A DNA stretch of 64,000 bases, from contig NC_081551.1 of NCBI RefSeq assembly GCF_901000735.1, positions 21,480,545-21,544,544 on the forward strand, in the 5' to 3' direction. Shown here piece after piece: positions 51,324 to 63,805 of the stretch. Position 1 is the first letter of the stretch, and each line of letters starts with the position of its first letter. The position numbers and the translations under genes were made by a program. The stretch is from Corylus avellana. Its lineage: Eukaryota; Streptophyta; Magnoliopsida; Fagales; Betulaceae. The notes under the pieces were generated by a model. That model did no database searches and was not told where the DNA came from. It saw only the letters and a program-made list of their open reading frames with translations.

Positions 51324-52254
51324 TGTTTGAACGGATGGGATTGTTTTATAAGTTTATTATTAGGATAATTACATTTTACATTTTGGTCGAGTTTTATTTA
51401 ATTTAAAATACACTTTACGCACTCTGCAAATTTTTAATGCGGAATTTTAAAACTCAAATTTTTTTTACGTAAAATTTTAAGACCTGTGAATAACAAAAAT
51501 AATCGTCTGATGTTGTTTTGTGGTTTTTTGTTGGTTTGAGGTGATTTCGTTTTTAATTTCATGTAATTTTTTTACATAAAATTGTTTGTTGAGTTTATAA
51601 TCAGAAATATAGATTAATCATAATATTTTAAATAAAACTTTTTTTTTATTAAAAAAAAAAAAAAGCTTACTTATAATATGTTTTGTCCTTCAATTTCGTA
51701 GATCAAAAGTGTAATTTTAAATACAATAATAAAAAATATCTACTTTGAAAAAATAACCAGAGTCGAAAATGTGAAAAAGTAAGCGAGGGGTGGATTTTTT
51801 AAAACTCGTAATTTAAAAGATTGAACCATACTTTTATTAAACCTTTAATTACATTTTAATAATTGAGTTTTCAATAAAAGCATTTTAAAAATTGTTATTT
51901 TTTCAAATACGTTTTAAAATCGCTAAAACAAACCGATATTAAAATCGCTTATTAAATTTGAAAGACTCATTTTGAGAACCAAACAAATGAAATTTTAATC
52001 TTTAGAAAAATCATTTTCATTTCTCAAACATTTAAAACTTTTCTCAAATACTGATTAACCAAACAAATTTTTAGTTGTGACGTCTACCGTTAACACACTT
52101 TTCAAAACAAACTACACAACTTCAAAACCCAAAATACCTCTAAAAAAAAACATAAAACACAACATTTCTCAAAAATTAACGTAGTACCATACGTTTTAAA
52201 GGTTGCAAATTGTCCATGTCCCATTTTTTTTCTATCCAAAGTGTAGGGGTTGCT
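51324..52254. other. AT-rich intergenic DNA
   Basis: No gene, no complete inverted-repeat element. Phrases such as TTTAAAACGTA and long A/T runs make it low in complexity. Confidence 0.4.
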
Positions 52255-52903
52255 CTCATTTTTTTTTTTTTTTAATTGAAAAATGAAAAGGTTACAGGGA
52301 AGGATTGTTCCTACTTCTGATCAGAACGAAAGAAGAAGTGAGTGATCCTAAAAACGAAAATGGGATGGGTTCTCCAACAATTAACCCAAAACAAATTAAA
52401 ACAACGCATAAATAATTACAATAATTAGGAAATTGGACAAATAAATGACCCAATTTTTTCAAGAGGTCGCATAAGGTGGTTACAGAAGCCAAAGGGGAAC
52501 AGATTAATGCAAGCCTATCTAAACCCCCATATAGAACCAACAACAACCACCACAAAGAGGTAGAAGTCGAAAATGCATTATCATAGTCCAATGTAGGGAT
52601 TGTTGGAAAGAGAGGAATCAGTACAAATCCTGATACAAAATTCTCCACAAAAATGATATAGAAAATAAACAATTAAGATTTTATAAAAACAAAAACAATT
52701 TAGTGTTGTGTTATGGCCACCTTATGGCTTATGGGGGCAACCACCGTGGGGGTGGCCCTACCGTGGCCATCAACATAATTAGCTGCCCTGTGATGGTTGT
52801 TAGTTAGATTTGGGGGTTGGCGGCCACTGTCGTGACTGCCAAAGCACCACCATGATACTTCATTGCCATAGTGGTGCAACACTTTTTAAATTTTCGTTAA
52901 CTT

Positions 52904-52905
<2 letters not shown>
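52255..52905 (-). mobile_element. Retroposon remnant and adjacent GC-rich inverted-repeat relic
   Basis: A poly-T run at about 52260-52275 would be the poly-A tail of a minus-strand retroposon whose body is about 52276-52680; the longest frame there has no known domain. At about 52683-52905 a second piece has imperfect inverted ends (AATTTAGTGTTGTGTTATGG against AATTTAAAAAGTGTTGCACC) around a GGGGGTGGCC-type GC-rich centre, like the MULE interiors elsewhere in this window. Both calls are weak. Confidence 0.35.

Positions 52906-52906
<1 letters not shown>

Positions 52907-52940
<34 letters not shown>
52907..52940. repeat. (TA)n microsatellite
   Basis: About 17 TA units followed by GTGTGTATA. 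Another (TA)n run of similar length is at about 62488-62521 and a shorter one at 63308-63323. Confidence 0.9.
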
Positions 52941-52947
<7 letters not shown>

Positions 52948-54530
52948 ATAAAATATAAAAATAAAACATAAAACATAAATGCTACTCACACTTCATTCCT
53001 ACACTCTCAACTACACATTCTTTGACGTGTTATTAAAAATATCATCATTGAATCTAAAATTCAATAATAATTTATCAAAAATTTAAGAGTCTTACTATGC
53101 GGCTGCCAAGCGTAAGACAAATATTAAAAAAATAATAATAATAATAAGAAATTTTGTTTTTTGTTTTTTTGTTAAATTTTTATGAGTTAATATTTAATTT
53201 ATAATGCCTCAAAATTTATTTTTGAATTTAAAACTAAAACTTATGGGTGAAAGGTTAACCCTTTGAGATGGTATCACCTAAAAAGAATTTTATCAGTATA
53301 AATTTGATGCTAATACTTCAAATTTAGTGCTAATATCTCTCTTCTTCAATTTAAAAAACAAATTAAAAAAAAAAAAAAAAAAAAAAAAATCTCTACTTAA
53401 AATTTAATAGTAATTTTATTGTTACATTAAAAAGTATGGAGGTGAGTGACTCACCGTGAGTCTATGAAATCAACAACTATAGGCTATAGCTCTTGGCCCA
53501 TACAATATCCTAGGCGTAGGAGAGTAGAACACCTAGACAAGTCACTTCCAACTTCACATGATGAATTTTTAACACCACATATACATTGGGTTAAGTAGAC
53601 CGACGGATGATACTTCCAATGACCAAAGTCAACAAAAAACTTGGAAAAAACTCTGTTTCCTTAATGAGAAGAAGCTCTAAATCAGCACATGCTTCAAATA
53701 AATTAGTAAAGTGTTTACCTTCTCTTTTGGAACCTTATTCTTTCGAGTCGGAAGCCATGCTTTCCTCGTACAACATTGTCACATGTCGTCCTTTAATTGA
53801 GTTTGTGTATAGTAGATTCATGGGAGTAGATCATCGGCTCTCTAATAACCTCTCATTTGTCACGGGTCATGCGACATTTAACATTAACCATACCTCTAAC
53901 AAAATAGAATAGTGTTCTCATGCCCTCTCCGTCATCTACCATTCAAAAAAAATATGCCGACACGGCGACACATCATGAGTTATTCTCTTTTTAGGCCCTA
54001 AAAAAAATTGCGTGCTACGGGGCTATGACAATCTTAATGCAACAAGTTGATATGGTCTCAGCCAATGGTTGGTTGGAATGGACTTCTCAGCAAAGCCCAA
54101 CAGGTGAAATCTTGAAGTGTATCAATATATAAGGATCACAGTTCACACAACTCAGTTGTCTTGTCAATGGATGGGCTTTTTATTTGTATTTTTGTTTCAA
54201 CAATGAAACACCATTTTAATTGGATGTGACAATACAAGGATGTAGGTCCGTAGAACATGTCATGTAGCCAACATGTACTTCTACAGAAAATGACATAATC
54301 GAACGCATATTAATGCAACAATAATAATAAAAATAATAAATAAAAATAGAAGCCATATTGTATTGACAACACAGAGTAAAGCAAAAGGCCCGAATGTTGG
54401 GGCGCATGGCCGGCTGACCCAGATTGTAGGGCCATATCAGTGGCAGACTAAAGGCCTTAAACGCTCCACGAAGGTCGAAAGGGACTAACTGCATTCTGTG
54501 AATTATGTCCATGCCACGACTGGTGAGACT
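52941..54530. other. Intergenic DNA, no gene seen
   Basis: Contains a poly-A run at about 53366-53389. The 101-codon frame at 53607-53912 shows no recognised motif and no partner exons. The frame at 54216-54551 is likewise anonymous. Confidence 0.4.
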
Positions 54531-55022
54531 TAAAAGATAAGGTAAGTTCACTTTTTAAGTCAATGAATTATTACGTAATTTCATAAGTATTTTTTTAATT
54601 TTAAAATATTTTAATTTGAACTATTTAACTTTTAATTGCAGTCAATTTATCTCATTTGTCAATTTTTGCTGTTAAAATCCTTAAAAAGACAAAATTACCT
54701 TTTAATTTTCTTTTTATTAAAAAAAAAAATAGAATTTTTTTTTTTAAAAAAAATGGTCACAAGGTGACCCAAGGTTGCTCACCTTGTATTTTTTGTTATA
54801 TATATATATTTTAATTTTTAATTTGAAATTTTATAAAAAAAGTCATGATATAAACGTCATTGTCTCACTTTTAACGTTTAAAATCTGACGTAGGGGTTCA
54901 AATTGACTGCAATTGAAAGTTCATAGTCATTGGTCCAAATTGAGAGGTTTTGAAGTTTCAGGGGAGATTTGTCAAATCGCATAATAATTTAGGGGTTTAA
55001 AGTGAAGTACACCTAAAAGATA
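54531..55022. mobile_element. Non-autonomous MULE with perfect 9-bp target-site duplication
   Basis: The element spans 54540-55013, flanked by TAAAAGATA at 54531-54539 and 55014-55022. Terminal repeats AGGTAAGTTCACTTTTTAAG and the reverse complement of the right end (GGTGTACTTCACTTTAAACC) remain similar through AATTATTA(C/T)G and TTTCAATTGCAGTCAATTT/TTTTAATTGCAGTCAATTT. The interior is AT-rich with a GGTGACC patch. No coding capacity. Confidence 0.88.
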
Positions 55023-55470
55023 TGTTACACTTAAAAGATTCTTAAACTACTGTGCATTTTGAGAATACTTTCTCAAATCTTAAAAACTCTCAATTTCACC
55101 ATCTGAACTTTTAATTTGATGCAGTGTACCATTCTCGGTCAAATTTTAAATGTTAAAAATGATAAAATGGCCTTGATACTCTTATCTTTTTTATAAAATT
55201 TCAAATTTGTCCTCAATTTCAAATTAAAATTTTAATTTTTTTTAAAGAAAAAAAAAATCGAAGGGTAATTTAGTTTTTTTAGTAATTTTCATTAGGAGTT
55301 AACAACTGAATATGATAGAGGAGGGTCATTTGAATCAAATTGAAAGTTAAGGAGATTAAATTGAGAGTTTTTTAAATTTAAGGGTATTCTCAAAACAGGT
55401 GAGAGTTCGGAGTCTAAAGTGAAGTTTTTCTGGTGAGAGTTCGGAGTCTAAAGTGAAGTTTTTCTTCTTA
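55023..55470. mobile_element. Second MULE/MITE directly abutting the first, with a 34-bp tandem duplication in its right arm
   Basis: The left part (TTGAGAATACTTTCTCAAAT, AAAACTCTCAATTTCACC, TTTTAATTTGATGCAG) pairs with the reverse complement of the right part (TTGAGAATACCCTTAAAT, AAAACTCTCAATTTAATC, TTTCAATTTGATTCAA). Near the right end a 34-bp unit (GGTGAGAGTTCGGAGTCTAA...) occurs twice in tandem at 55398-55431 and 55432-55465. Target-site duplication not determined. Confidence 0.65.
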
Positions 55471-58400
55471 TATATATATATAATTAATGTAATAATTTGG
55501 GTATGTCACTAAACAATTAAATATGTATGTGGTTGATATGACAGTGTTATGTGGACTTTCGTATCAGTTTGTAAGTCCTTACAATTTTATCACAAATTAC
55601 TTACAAGCTAACGTGTAATACTTCATTAATTTAAGCATTGGAAGTTTTATCAATCTCTCGAAACTAGAAGTTTCTGATGACTCTTTTTCTTATTTTACAA
55701 GAGCCCTGAACCGATTGTTAAAAAAAATAGTTGAACAATATGCAAACAAACATTGGGTTACATGTTTCAACAACAACAGCATGGTTTGACTGCCAATAAC
55801 AACTACCATAAGTGGAGTGGGGGTCATGGTTAAATTAGGAAGAGAGAAGAAACAAGAATATAATAATGATAGTAATCACTCAACAACCTCAAGGAGACTT
55901 CAAAACTAGTCCATCCAACTGATTCACAAGTTCTATCCACGGCAGCTTAGATTTCAAAAGCTTTGTTTGGTCGCAACTCACAATTCCTCAAGGAAGGCAA
56001 TGATGGGTCAAAATGTTCTTCCACGACAAAATCTCAAAGGTTGAACTACTTTAAAACTTCTAATTAATTTTAGGATGAATTAGGTTTGATTTTGTTAATT
56101 TAGTCTATTAAATTAACATTTGTCTTTAGAGCACGTAATTCTCATATACAATTTTCGGAAGATTATCAATCACTTGAATTTTTATATGCATTTTGAAAAT
56201 CAAGTGTTTTAAAACATATATCAGTTTAATAGACTAAGTAAAAAAACAATTGATAGGCTGACCGACCAAATTGCATCCCAATCACCCCACCTAATGAGCA
56301 CGCTCACAATAATAATAATAAAAAATGTTTGAGATTAGTAAAGAGTAAAACATCCAAGTTGTATCGATAAACTTGCCAATCAAAAACTGTCATGGGCTAC
56401 CTAACCAAGGATGTAGATATTAAGTTAAAAGGGCTAAAGGACAAAGTTTTTTATTTTTTTATTTATTTTTTTTCAAACAATAATAATAAAATAAAATAAA
56501 AGATTAGATCATCTATTAAACTGACATGTGTCATTTATAACATGTGATTCTCACATGACATTTAATAAAATAAATAAAGCACATAGATGTCAATTTAATA
56601 GGCTAAATTATGAGGATTTTCTGGGATTGAGATCCCCTCAGATTTTCATATTTTAAAAATTGAGTATTTCATTTCATCTAACAATTTAAAAAAATGCAAA
56701 AGTTTGTGTGTTATTGAGATAATTACTTTTAGTTTTTAACATGTCAAATCAACTTGCGTTGATAACACAAACTTCTGCATTTATTTAGACAATTAGATGA
56801 AATAAATAACTAAAATTTTAGAATATGAGAATCTTATATTTTAGAAAATATGAAGAGATAAGAAAATTTGGAGAATTTTTTTTGTCCAATGTTAAAAGGG
56901 CAGTTATATGTCTGTTTGAAGATCAAAATGGATGTTTGTGTATGAGCAAAAATATATATTTTTTTTAAAAAAGGAGAAGGATGGTTGCTGAAAATGCAAT
57001 AATTAATATTATCAGGATGATTATTAATATTGTAATTAGGCCATAATTTGATATTTGAAGCATGGGCATAGATTATTATTGTTGTTGGATCACTGTGTTG
57101 GGTCCAACTAATGATGTGGATACCTATAATATCCATTATTATTGTACAGGATAAAGGGGCAAACTAGACTTGGGTTCCTTTCCAACCTATTTGCTGGAAA
57201 TGCAAGGAACAAAAGGAAAGAAAGGCAAAAAGTAGATTCCCACTTCACATGTTATGTTAAAGCAATGCTTCGTTTGTCTTGGCTTGGTTTAAGAACCAGC
57301 TGGTCTGGTCTTCTCCCACTTGATGATAACCTAAACAAAGCACATGATGTATTTTTAATAAAGATGGAGGCCCCTGTACGGTATATTTTTGTTTGATCCC
57401 GTTGATTCCACCCTCATTTCTTTATCTGCATTGGCGGCCAGCGGAAATGGATTTTAACTGATCATAAATTGTCTTTTAAAACATTAAATTATTATTATTT
57501 TTTTCAAACGATATGTATGGTGATTTATCATAATATCATAATAGAAGTCTTAAATTTGAAGCGTTTGCTTTAGGGCTGGGACATTTCATTGTATTAACAA
57601 CGACGGATTAAAAAGCTGATGGGCATTGTTAGTCGCGGACGAAGAAATGGGTGGTAGAGTGTACTCATATTTCAAAATCTAAACGAGAAACGAGCCATTT
57701 GAAGCAATCAATCATGTGGGCCTTTCTCCAAAGATCAGGAAATTAGGTTTCCAAAAGCTGGGTCCACCAAAAAAGACATGTACTCAATCAGAGAAAGAGA
57801 GAGACGCCGGGGGAATCATCAACTTGAAGGAAGTCATAAAGGATATTTATTGCATAATGAGAATCAAAAGGGGGAAAAAAAAATTGTAAAGTAAAAGAGA
57901 AAGAACCTATGTAGAGGAAGGGATAAGCATGGAGAAGCTCAGTTCCATCTCCAAAAAGAACCTTTGGGTCCCTTGTCATGTTGTTGGGGGTCACTGTTTA
58001 TACATATCTGTCTGTCTCCAAGAACTGTAGTGCTTTGTTTTAAACCACCTGTAGAATACTTTATTTCCCTACCAATACCATCAGAGAGATTGTCATTGGT
58101 TACAAGAGAGATAAAATAATGGTCAAAAGCTCATCATCTCTTATCTGAGATTCTGTTCTTGTGGTGCTGTGTGACTTGGAACTAAAAAGATTATCTAAAG
58201 CTGCTTTTTTTCAATTCTTTCAGAGCATCTTCACAGAGATGTATTCTTGTTCACTTCTCCACATACATTTGAACAGAAAATCATGAACAGTAGCTTCTTG
58301 GCAAAGAGAAAGGGAAAAAAAGAAAGGACCTTTGCCAAGTGGGTAGATTGCTGAAAACAGTGTCTGAAACCTCTTCACTTCAGTCCTCAGCTAAGGTCTA

Positions 58401-58700
58401 AAAGAAACAGCCTTGTGTGTGGGGGGGTGTGGGGAGGTCCAAAAGGGCATAATAAATGAGTCTTTATCAAAAGTAGATGATGATAATACAGGGAAAAGAG
58501 ATAATATGGCAAATTTGAAAAGCCCCATATTAGATTTCAGCCTTTTCGACAAACAGAAAAAGTTAATGGAAGCTAAAAGCTCTTAAATATCTTTGAAAAG
58601 GAAATCAACAAACTGTACATGTATATAAATAACAGATCAGCTGTGTGTTAAATCCCTGAGTTAGAAAAATGAATGGGGGTTGGGGGGAGAATAAAGAAAA
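55471..58700. other. Intergenic DNA, no gene seen; ELF4-like downstream region at its right end
   Basis: Imperfect inverted repeats of one apparent family occur at about 56098-56241 and 56515-56605, both with TCTATTAAACTGACAT-like ends. Around 57.6-58.5 kb the DNA is less AT-rich but no frame, splice-linked or not, looks like a protein. Confidence 0.4.
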
Positions 58701-59007
58701 AGTTCCAAAAAAATAAAAAAATAAAAAAAAAAGAAGAAGAAGAAGCTTTATTACCCATTGTCAAGAACAGGACCAGAAGAAGAAAATAGATGGCACATAC
58801 AAGCTCGGTACTTTTAAATTAGATCCACAGTTACACTGAGTTACATCGAGGCCAAGTAGAACTTCTGGAAAATTCATTATTTCTCTACGAAATGTAAGTG
58901 AAGAAGAACTAGACAGTTCACTGATACAAGAGAGTTACAAAATCTAATCATGCTCTACCACCTCAACACGAATTGTGAAATTCTTGTGTTTCCCACACTC
59001 AAATTTT

Positions 59008-59352
59008 CTATGCAGGCCTATTTCGTTTGTGGCCAGCTTTGCCATCTGATTTCAAAGCACCACTAGAATCCCCCTCGGAGGAAGCTTCCACGGATTTGGT
59101 AAAGGAACTGGAAAGGTCTGCATAGAGGTCAACCACCCTCCTGATATTGTTGTTGAGCTCCCTAATCAGACCCACATTCCTGCTGAGGTTGTCAGGGATC
59201 TTGGACTCATGATTCTGGTTTATCTCGTTGATGAGGAGCCTGTTCTGATCCAAGATATTCTGGACTTGAGAGAAGCTTTTCTGAAATGTCTGCAAGACCT
59301 TGCCATCAATCTGGGTGCCATTACCAAGTCCTGAAAATGTGTCACCCTCCAT
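59008..59352 (-). CDS. ELF4-L3: ELF4-LIKE protein (EFL3 type), DUF1313, single coding exon, 114 aa
   Basis: ELF4 and its homologues are small helical nuclear proteins; ELF4 works in the evening complex with ELF3 and LUX in the circadian clock, and the ELF4-LIKE genes are less well understood. The ORF starts MEGDTFSGLGNGTQIDGKVL and contains the DUF1313 core FQKSFSQVQNILDQNRLLIN, EINQNHESKIPDNLSRNVGL and IRELNNNIRRVVDLYADLSS, then a short Ser-rich tail ending KAGHKRNRPA, probably a nuclear-targeting basic end. Length fits ELF4-L2/L3/L4 rather than ELF4 itself. A 5' UTR intron is likely: acceptor TGATGCAG|GA at 59392/59391 and donor AAG|GTACGAAA near 60509. The L3 assignment is supported by Arabidopsis L3 (AT2G06255) lying in the same chromosomal area as the PsbX cluster. 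Confidence 0.9.
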   Translation of the reverse strand: MEGDTFSGLGNGTQIDGKVLQTFQKSFSQVQNILDQNRLLINEINQNHESKIPDNLSRNVGLIRELNNNIRRVVDLYADLSSSFTKSVEASSEGDSSGALKSDGKAGHKRNRPA

Positions 59353-59391
59353 TCTTTTGAGAGCCAGAATTCTGTCGAATCAAAACCAGTC

Positions 59392-60509
59392 CTGCATCAA
59401 CCAACAGAAAGAAGAAGAAGAAGAAGAAGAAGATGAGGAGGGGGACGAGGATAGAAGGAACAAAAGCTGATACAGTCTTTATTAAATTATATAAAAAATC
59501 CATTTCTATTAATACCCATAATCATATCTTCTTACCTGTACATGCTTATAGCTTACACAGCTACACAAACCAAAACCCCAGACAAAACATGAGAAGGTTT
59601 GGCATTTTTTTAAGGCATTTGTGCACATAAGACAAGGTCTGTGGTAGAAATCATGACCTCCATGGGTGCTTCTTTTTACAAGGGGATCAGATAACCAACA
59701 TGAATTATTATTATTAGTATTGTTATTATTTATGATGAGATGTGGAAAAGCAGATCCCATTTCCATAAAAGGGAACCTTTTTTAATGTACACAGAAAATA
59801 CCCACCTAAAGCTCAGAGTCCCAAAAAAGAATCTCTAAGACCCAAAAAAAATTCCAGTCAATGATGCGGAGAAGATGAGGCCATGAGGGGGTACTACTGC
59901 ACAGACAGCATTATTGATCTTTACAAGCAAAAATACAAAAAATAAAAATAAAAACCCAGGGAAAATAAGATAAAACAAAACTTAAAAAGAAGGTCCAAAA
60001 TGTTGAAAACAAAATTAAAGTGAAAACCCATTTAATAATCGAAATGGGTATTACCTGAAATTCAGGAATACCAGAAAACAAGGACCAAATTGGGAATTCA
60101 TACGTTCAAACCGTACAAGAAAACTTGCAGGTACAGAAGCATAAATTCCTGAAGTAGAAAAAACAATTACTCAGACAAAAATAAAAACAGAAACTTATAA
60201 CATAATGCCCATAAACATTACCAAAAAGAAATCCCACACCCACTAGCACTACGAAAGATCTTACAAAAAAAAAAAAAAATTAAAGAAAACCATACTCAAT
60301 ATAATACGTATAAGATTCATAAATATCTTCTTCACTTATTCCTGAAATCCATTGCTTTAGCAAATGAAAATTAACGAACCCATCAAAAGAACTACGAATG
60401 AAAACAAAGAAAGTGGAAAAGAACAAAGAAAGAAGACAGATATTTTCTGGGTTTTTTTTATTCCAACATGTTTCCTAACAAATGTTTATTTATATTAATA
60501 TTTCGTACC
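59392..60509 (-). other. Inferred 5' UTR intron of the ELF4-like gene
   Basis: Between a good acceptor (TTGATGCAG, ending 59392) and a good donor (GTACGAAATATT, starting near 60509) the minus strand has no coding frame. Family members have an intron in the 5' UTR. Transcript data would be needed to confirm; a GAAGAA tract at about 59408-59431 is inside it. Confidence 0.45.
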
Positions 60510-60637
60510 TTGAAAATCTGGAACATTATATTCTGGGGGAAGACACAGATTGAAAGAGGGAGACGAGGGATTCCCGAGGAGCAGTGGGAAAGATCGCCGA
60601 TTCAATCCGAATCTCCGGAACAAAAGCCCTCTGAATT

Positions 60638-60697
60638 CTGAGAGAGAGAGAGAGAAAGTTTCCAGTCTTTCAGAGAGAGAGAGAGAGAGAGAGAGAA
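60638..60697. repeat. (GA)n/(CT)n tracts near the ELF4-like transcription start
   Basis: Two GA runs (about 60638-60655 and 60672-60697) read as CT repeats on the gene strand. CT-rich tracts are common in plant core promoters and 5' UTRs and would lie just upstream of, or in, the first exon. Confidence 0.6.
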
Positions 60698-62317
60698 TAT
60701 GTAGATTTGACAGTCACGCTCGGACCCCCCTGTGTGTCTAAATATTTTTTTAGCTCTATTCTATAATCCATATCCACCTGTTATTTCGTAATTATTAATG
60801 ATTTTTTTTTTTTTTTGATTGATTCTGTGGGGGACTGCTTGTGTCTTTTGCTCAGATCCAAGTCCTTGTCTTCTCAAGCTAATTTGATTTATGGGCACGT
60901 GGCATTTGATGTATGATGTAGTTGCCATCATGACAAGGACCCACTTCCCGGGATTTCCTAACAAGGTGAGTATGTTAAAAGGTTTCTTCACCTCTTCGTC
61001 CACAAGAATTTTCCATGTTTTTTCCTTCTCTTTTCTCGGTACGACTTGATATTATTGTCAAAATTGTTGAAAAGACTTGTTGTACAATAATGATCCATAA
61101 TTTGATTCTGTAATGTTTCCAATTTACAATAACACTTTTATTTTCCATCGGTAGGTGAAACGAAGGGATCATTGAATAATTTGATTCCAACCAACCATAT
61201 TTTTCATGTATACCCCTAAACAGTTTATCCCCATTTCGCTTGAAATTAAGAGGATTATATTGTCTTTATATTTATCCTCTTTTTTTTTTTTTTACCTAGT
61301 TTGGGTTTTTTAATTGCATTGAAATTGAGTCGTTTTTTGCATAATTCAAAAGATTAAATGAGTGAGAATCTGCTGTTAATTCAGTACTTATAAAACTTGA
61401 ATTATTAATTCTTATGAGAATCTATCGAAATTACATTTGACCCTTCATTCATGTAATGGATCATAATCCTGATTTTGTCTTTGTTAGAGAGCTTCTTGTC
61501 ATGATAGTATAAAGGAGTGTTTGAGAAATCATAATAAAAATAGATTTTATGAATAGTTCATCTCTCTTTCCAAATTCATATGGACCAAATTAATGATAGC
61601 TAACTTTGAAGATTCACATCCTATTGGATGCCCAAGTATAATGCCAACAAAAAAAAAAAATGGATTGATTCTTAATTTATATTCTACTTTAAAGAGATAG
61701 CAACATAATCAATCCACTAAAGTTTTATTCATTGGATGTCTATTATACATTATTTTATTAAAATTGGATATAAATCTAATCAATTCAAAGTCAAGCAAAC
61801 TCCTTTTCTCGACACTAATTCACCATTAATTTAAACCAAATCTCCAAACATAGGGTACAAAAATCTCTTGTTCGATTCATACAGTCTAATTTAATTGCTT
61901 AAAACGTATTTTGTAATTTAATCTAACTAGCTATAGTATGTGTTTCAAATAAATACTACATAAGACTATGTTTAAATGCGCACACCACATATTTATTAGG
62001 TTCACTAAAAACACCTAGCAAGACTTGCAGATCAAATAAGTTAAGAGTGTCACGTCAATAATGAAGACGCGTAACAACCCTGAATTTGCATGTATAAGTA
62101 CATAACACAAATCAAAACCAAATGCATAATGTATAATAATGTTATACATCCCACCTTAATCACACTTTGTTAATATGACATTGCAATTAGTCATTGATTT
62201 AAAATAAAAATAAAAATTAACAATGGTTAATGTAATGACTGATTTGTAGTAAAGTAAGATAAAAATATGATTTATAATATTTCTTCATAATATATATATG
62301 TGATTAAGAAATGCTAT
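60698..62317. other. Intergenic DNA upstream of the ELF4-like gene
   Basis: No gene seen. A weak inverted-repeat pair at about 62140-62290 (TTATACATCCCACC... against the complement of ...AAATATGATTTATAATAT) may be a decayed MITE. Confidence 0.4.
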
Positions 62318-62484
62318 ACAACTTTATATCACTTTTATCCTTCTATATGCTCATGTAATAGGGTGTAGTAGTTATTCGATGATCATTTGTTAAAAAAAAA
62401 AAAAAAGTTTAAACTACATTTTTATCTCACAATTATTATACAATGTTGACGTGACAATTACAATCAAGTATTTGATCAATCATT

Positions 62485-62525
<41 letters not shown>

Positions 62526-62672
62526 GAGACTGTTATATTAACATTGTAGGATGATTGTGAAATAGAAATAAATATTGAATATTTTTTTATAAAAAAAAAT
62601 CAATAACTATTAAATCCTGTCACATTAACATGTTAAGATAAATATAAAATGAAAGTGTAGAGTAAAACATGA
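62318..62672. mobile_element. MITE-like inverted repeat interrupted by a (TA)n run
   Basis: AATGCTATACAACTTTATAT... at the left and the reverse complement of the right end (CATGTTTTACTCTACACTTT...) align loosely through TTTATCCTTC/TTTATCTTAA and AGTTATTCGAT/AGTTATTGAT. The arms are diverged. The (TA)n run lies in the centre. Confidence 0.45.
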
Positions 62673-63588
62673 CTCTATGTGATATGCAGGAAACAAATCA
62701 CGCTCCAACTCAATCAAAATATATTATATACAAACCTTGTCCCACTACACAAAAATAACATTGAAAGTCACCTTCCAAGGAGATAGAGGACGAATCGTGG
62801 GAAAATACCTTTTTTTTTTTTTTTTAGGGTGTCCTTTACCTATGTCACCACAAATGCTGACGTGTAACGAGGCCTAAAATAAATGTTACATTGGTTTCGG
62901 CCTGCCCCAAGTCCGCCCGCGGATCTTCGTTTTGGCCGAGAATGGTTAAAATTATTATCAAATCTACCGAACAGCTGTTTCCAGCCAATCACGTAGCACC
63001 ACGTGCCAAGAGAGGCTCGGGAGATCTACAGCTTCGGGTCCGAGCCTATCCAGATTCCCGAGCCTCTCTGCTGCGATTCTCTTTTCTCCCCCCAGAGTCG
63101 GGCCCACTCCCTATCACGCCCCTCAGTGCAGTGAAAATACACATTGAACAGAAACCCAGTGTGTAGGGGGGGGACACGCTGTCCAACGCTGATGATGTTT
63201 TTGGCTCCTGATGGTACCTACGGTTCTTCTGCTCATGTGTAATCTTTATAACCACTTTCATACTTTAATCTTATAACCTAGTACGACATTAAGGTGATTT
63301 TAAAAAATATATATATATATATATAACAATTAATTTTGGACGAAATGAATGATTGACTAGTTTTGTTGATTTTTGTTGTTGATGGGTCAACCTCCTCAAC
63401 AGGTCCATTTCAAAATGTAATATGAATAGTAAATAATTGTTTTCATGTTCTTAAAACTATTTTGTGTTTGAAATAAAATTAACAAACATAGCTTGAGATT
63501 TTAACAACATAAATCAAAGTCATCTCTATGTCTATTAAACTAATATCTAATTTAAAAAAAATGTAATTTTTACACATTTTTAATATAT
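62673..63588. other. Intergenic DNA with a GC-richer patch, no gene assigned
   Basis: About 62890-63200 is less AT-rich and contains a perfect G-box (CACGTG, about 63001-63006) and a few open codons on both strands, but none with a recognised motif. It could be the promoter or first exon of a gene hidden by the N run at right, or a transposon interior. Confidence 0.35.
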
Positions 63589-63670
63589 NNNNNNNNNNNN
63601 NNNNNNNNNNNNNNNNNNNNNNNNNNNNNNNNNNNNNNNNNNNNNNNNNNNNNNNNNNNNNNNNNNNNNN
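63589..63670. other. Assembly gap of 82 N
   Basis: A non-round length suggests an estimated gap. Flanks are AT-rich and hold no gene. Confidence 0.99.
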
Positions 63671-63805
63671 TCTATACTCTTATTTTACTAGGCTGATGTG
63701 ATAATATCCATCAGCTCTTATTTATTTATTTATTTTTTTAACAAAATTAATGAGTAGTGTCATATAAGTCTAGTGAGATGGAGATTGAATAAATGTGCAG
63801 TATCT

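Noticed and set aside
53607..53912. 101-codon plus-strand frame as a small gene
   Set aside because: No motif, no signal peptide, no splice-linked partner, and surrounded by AT-rich repeat DNA.
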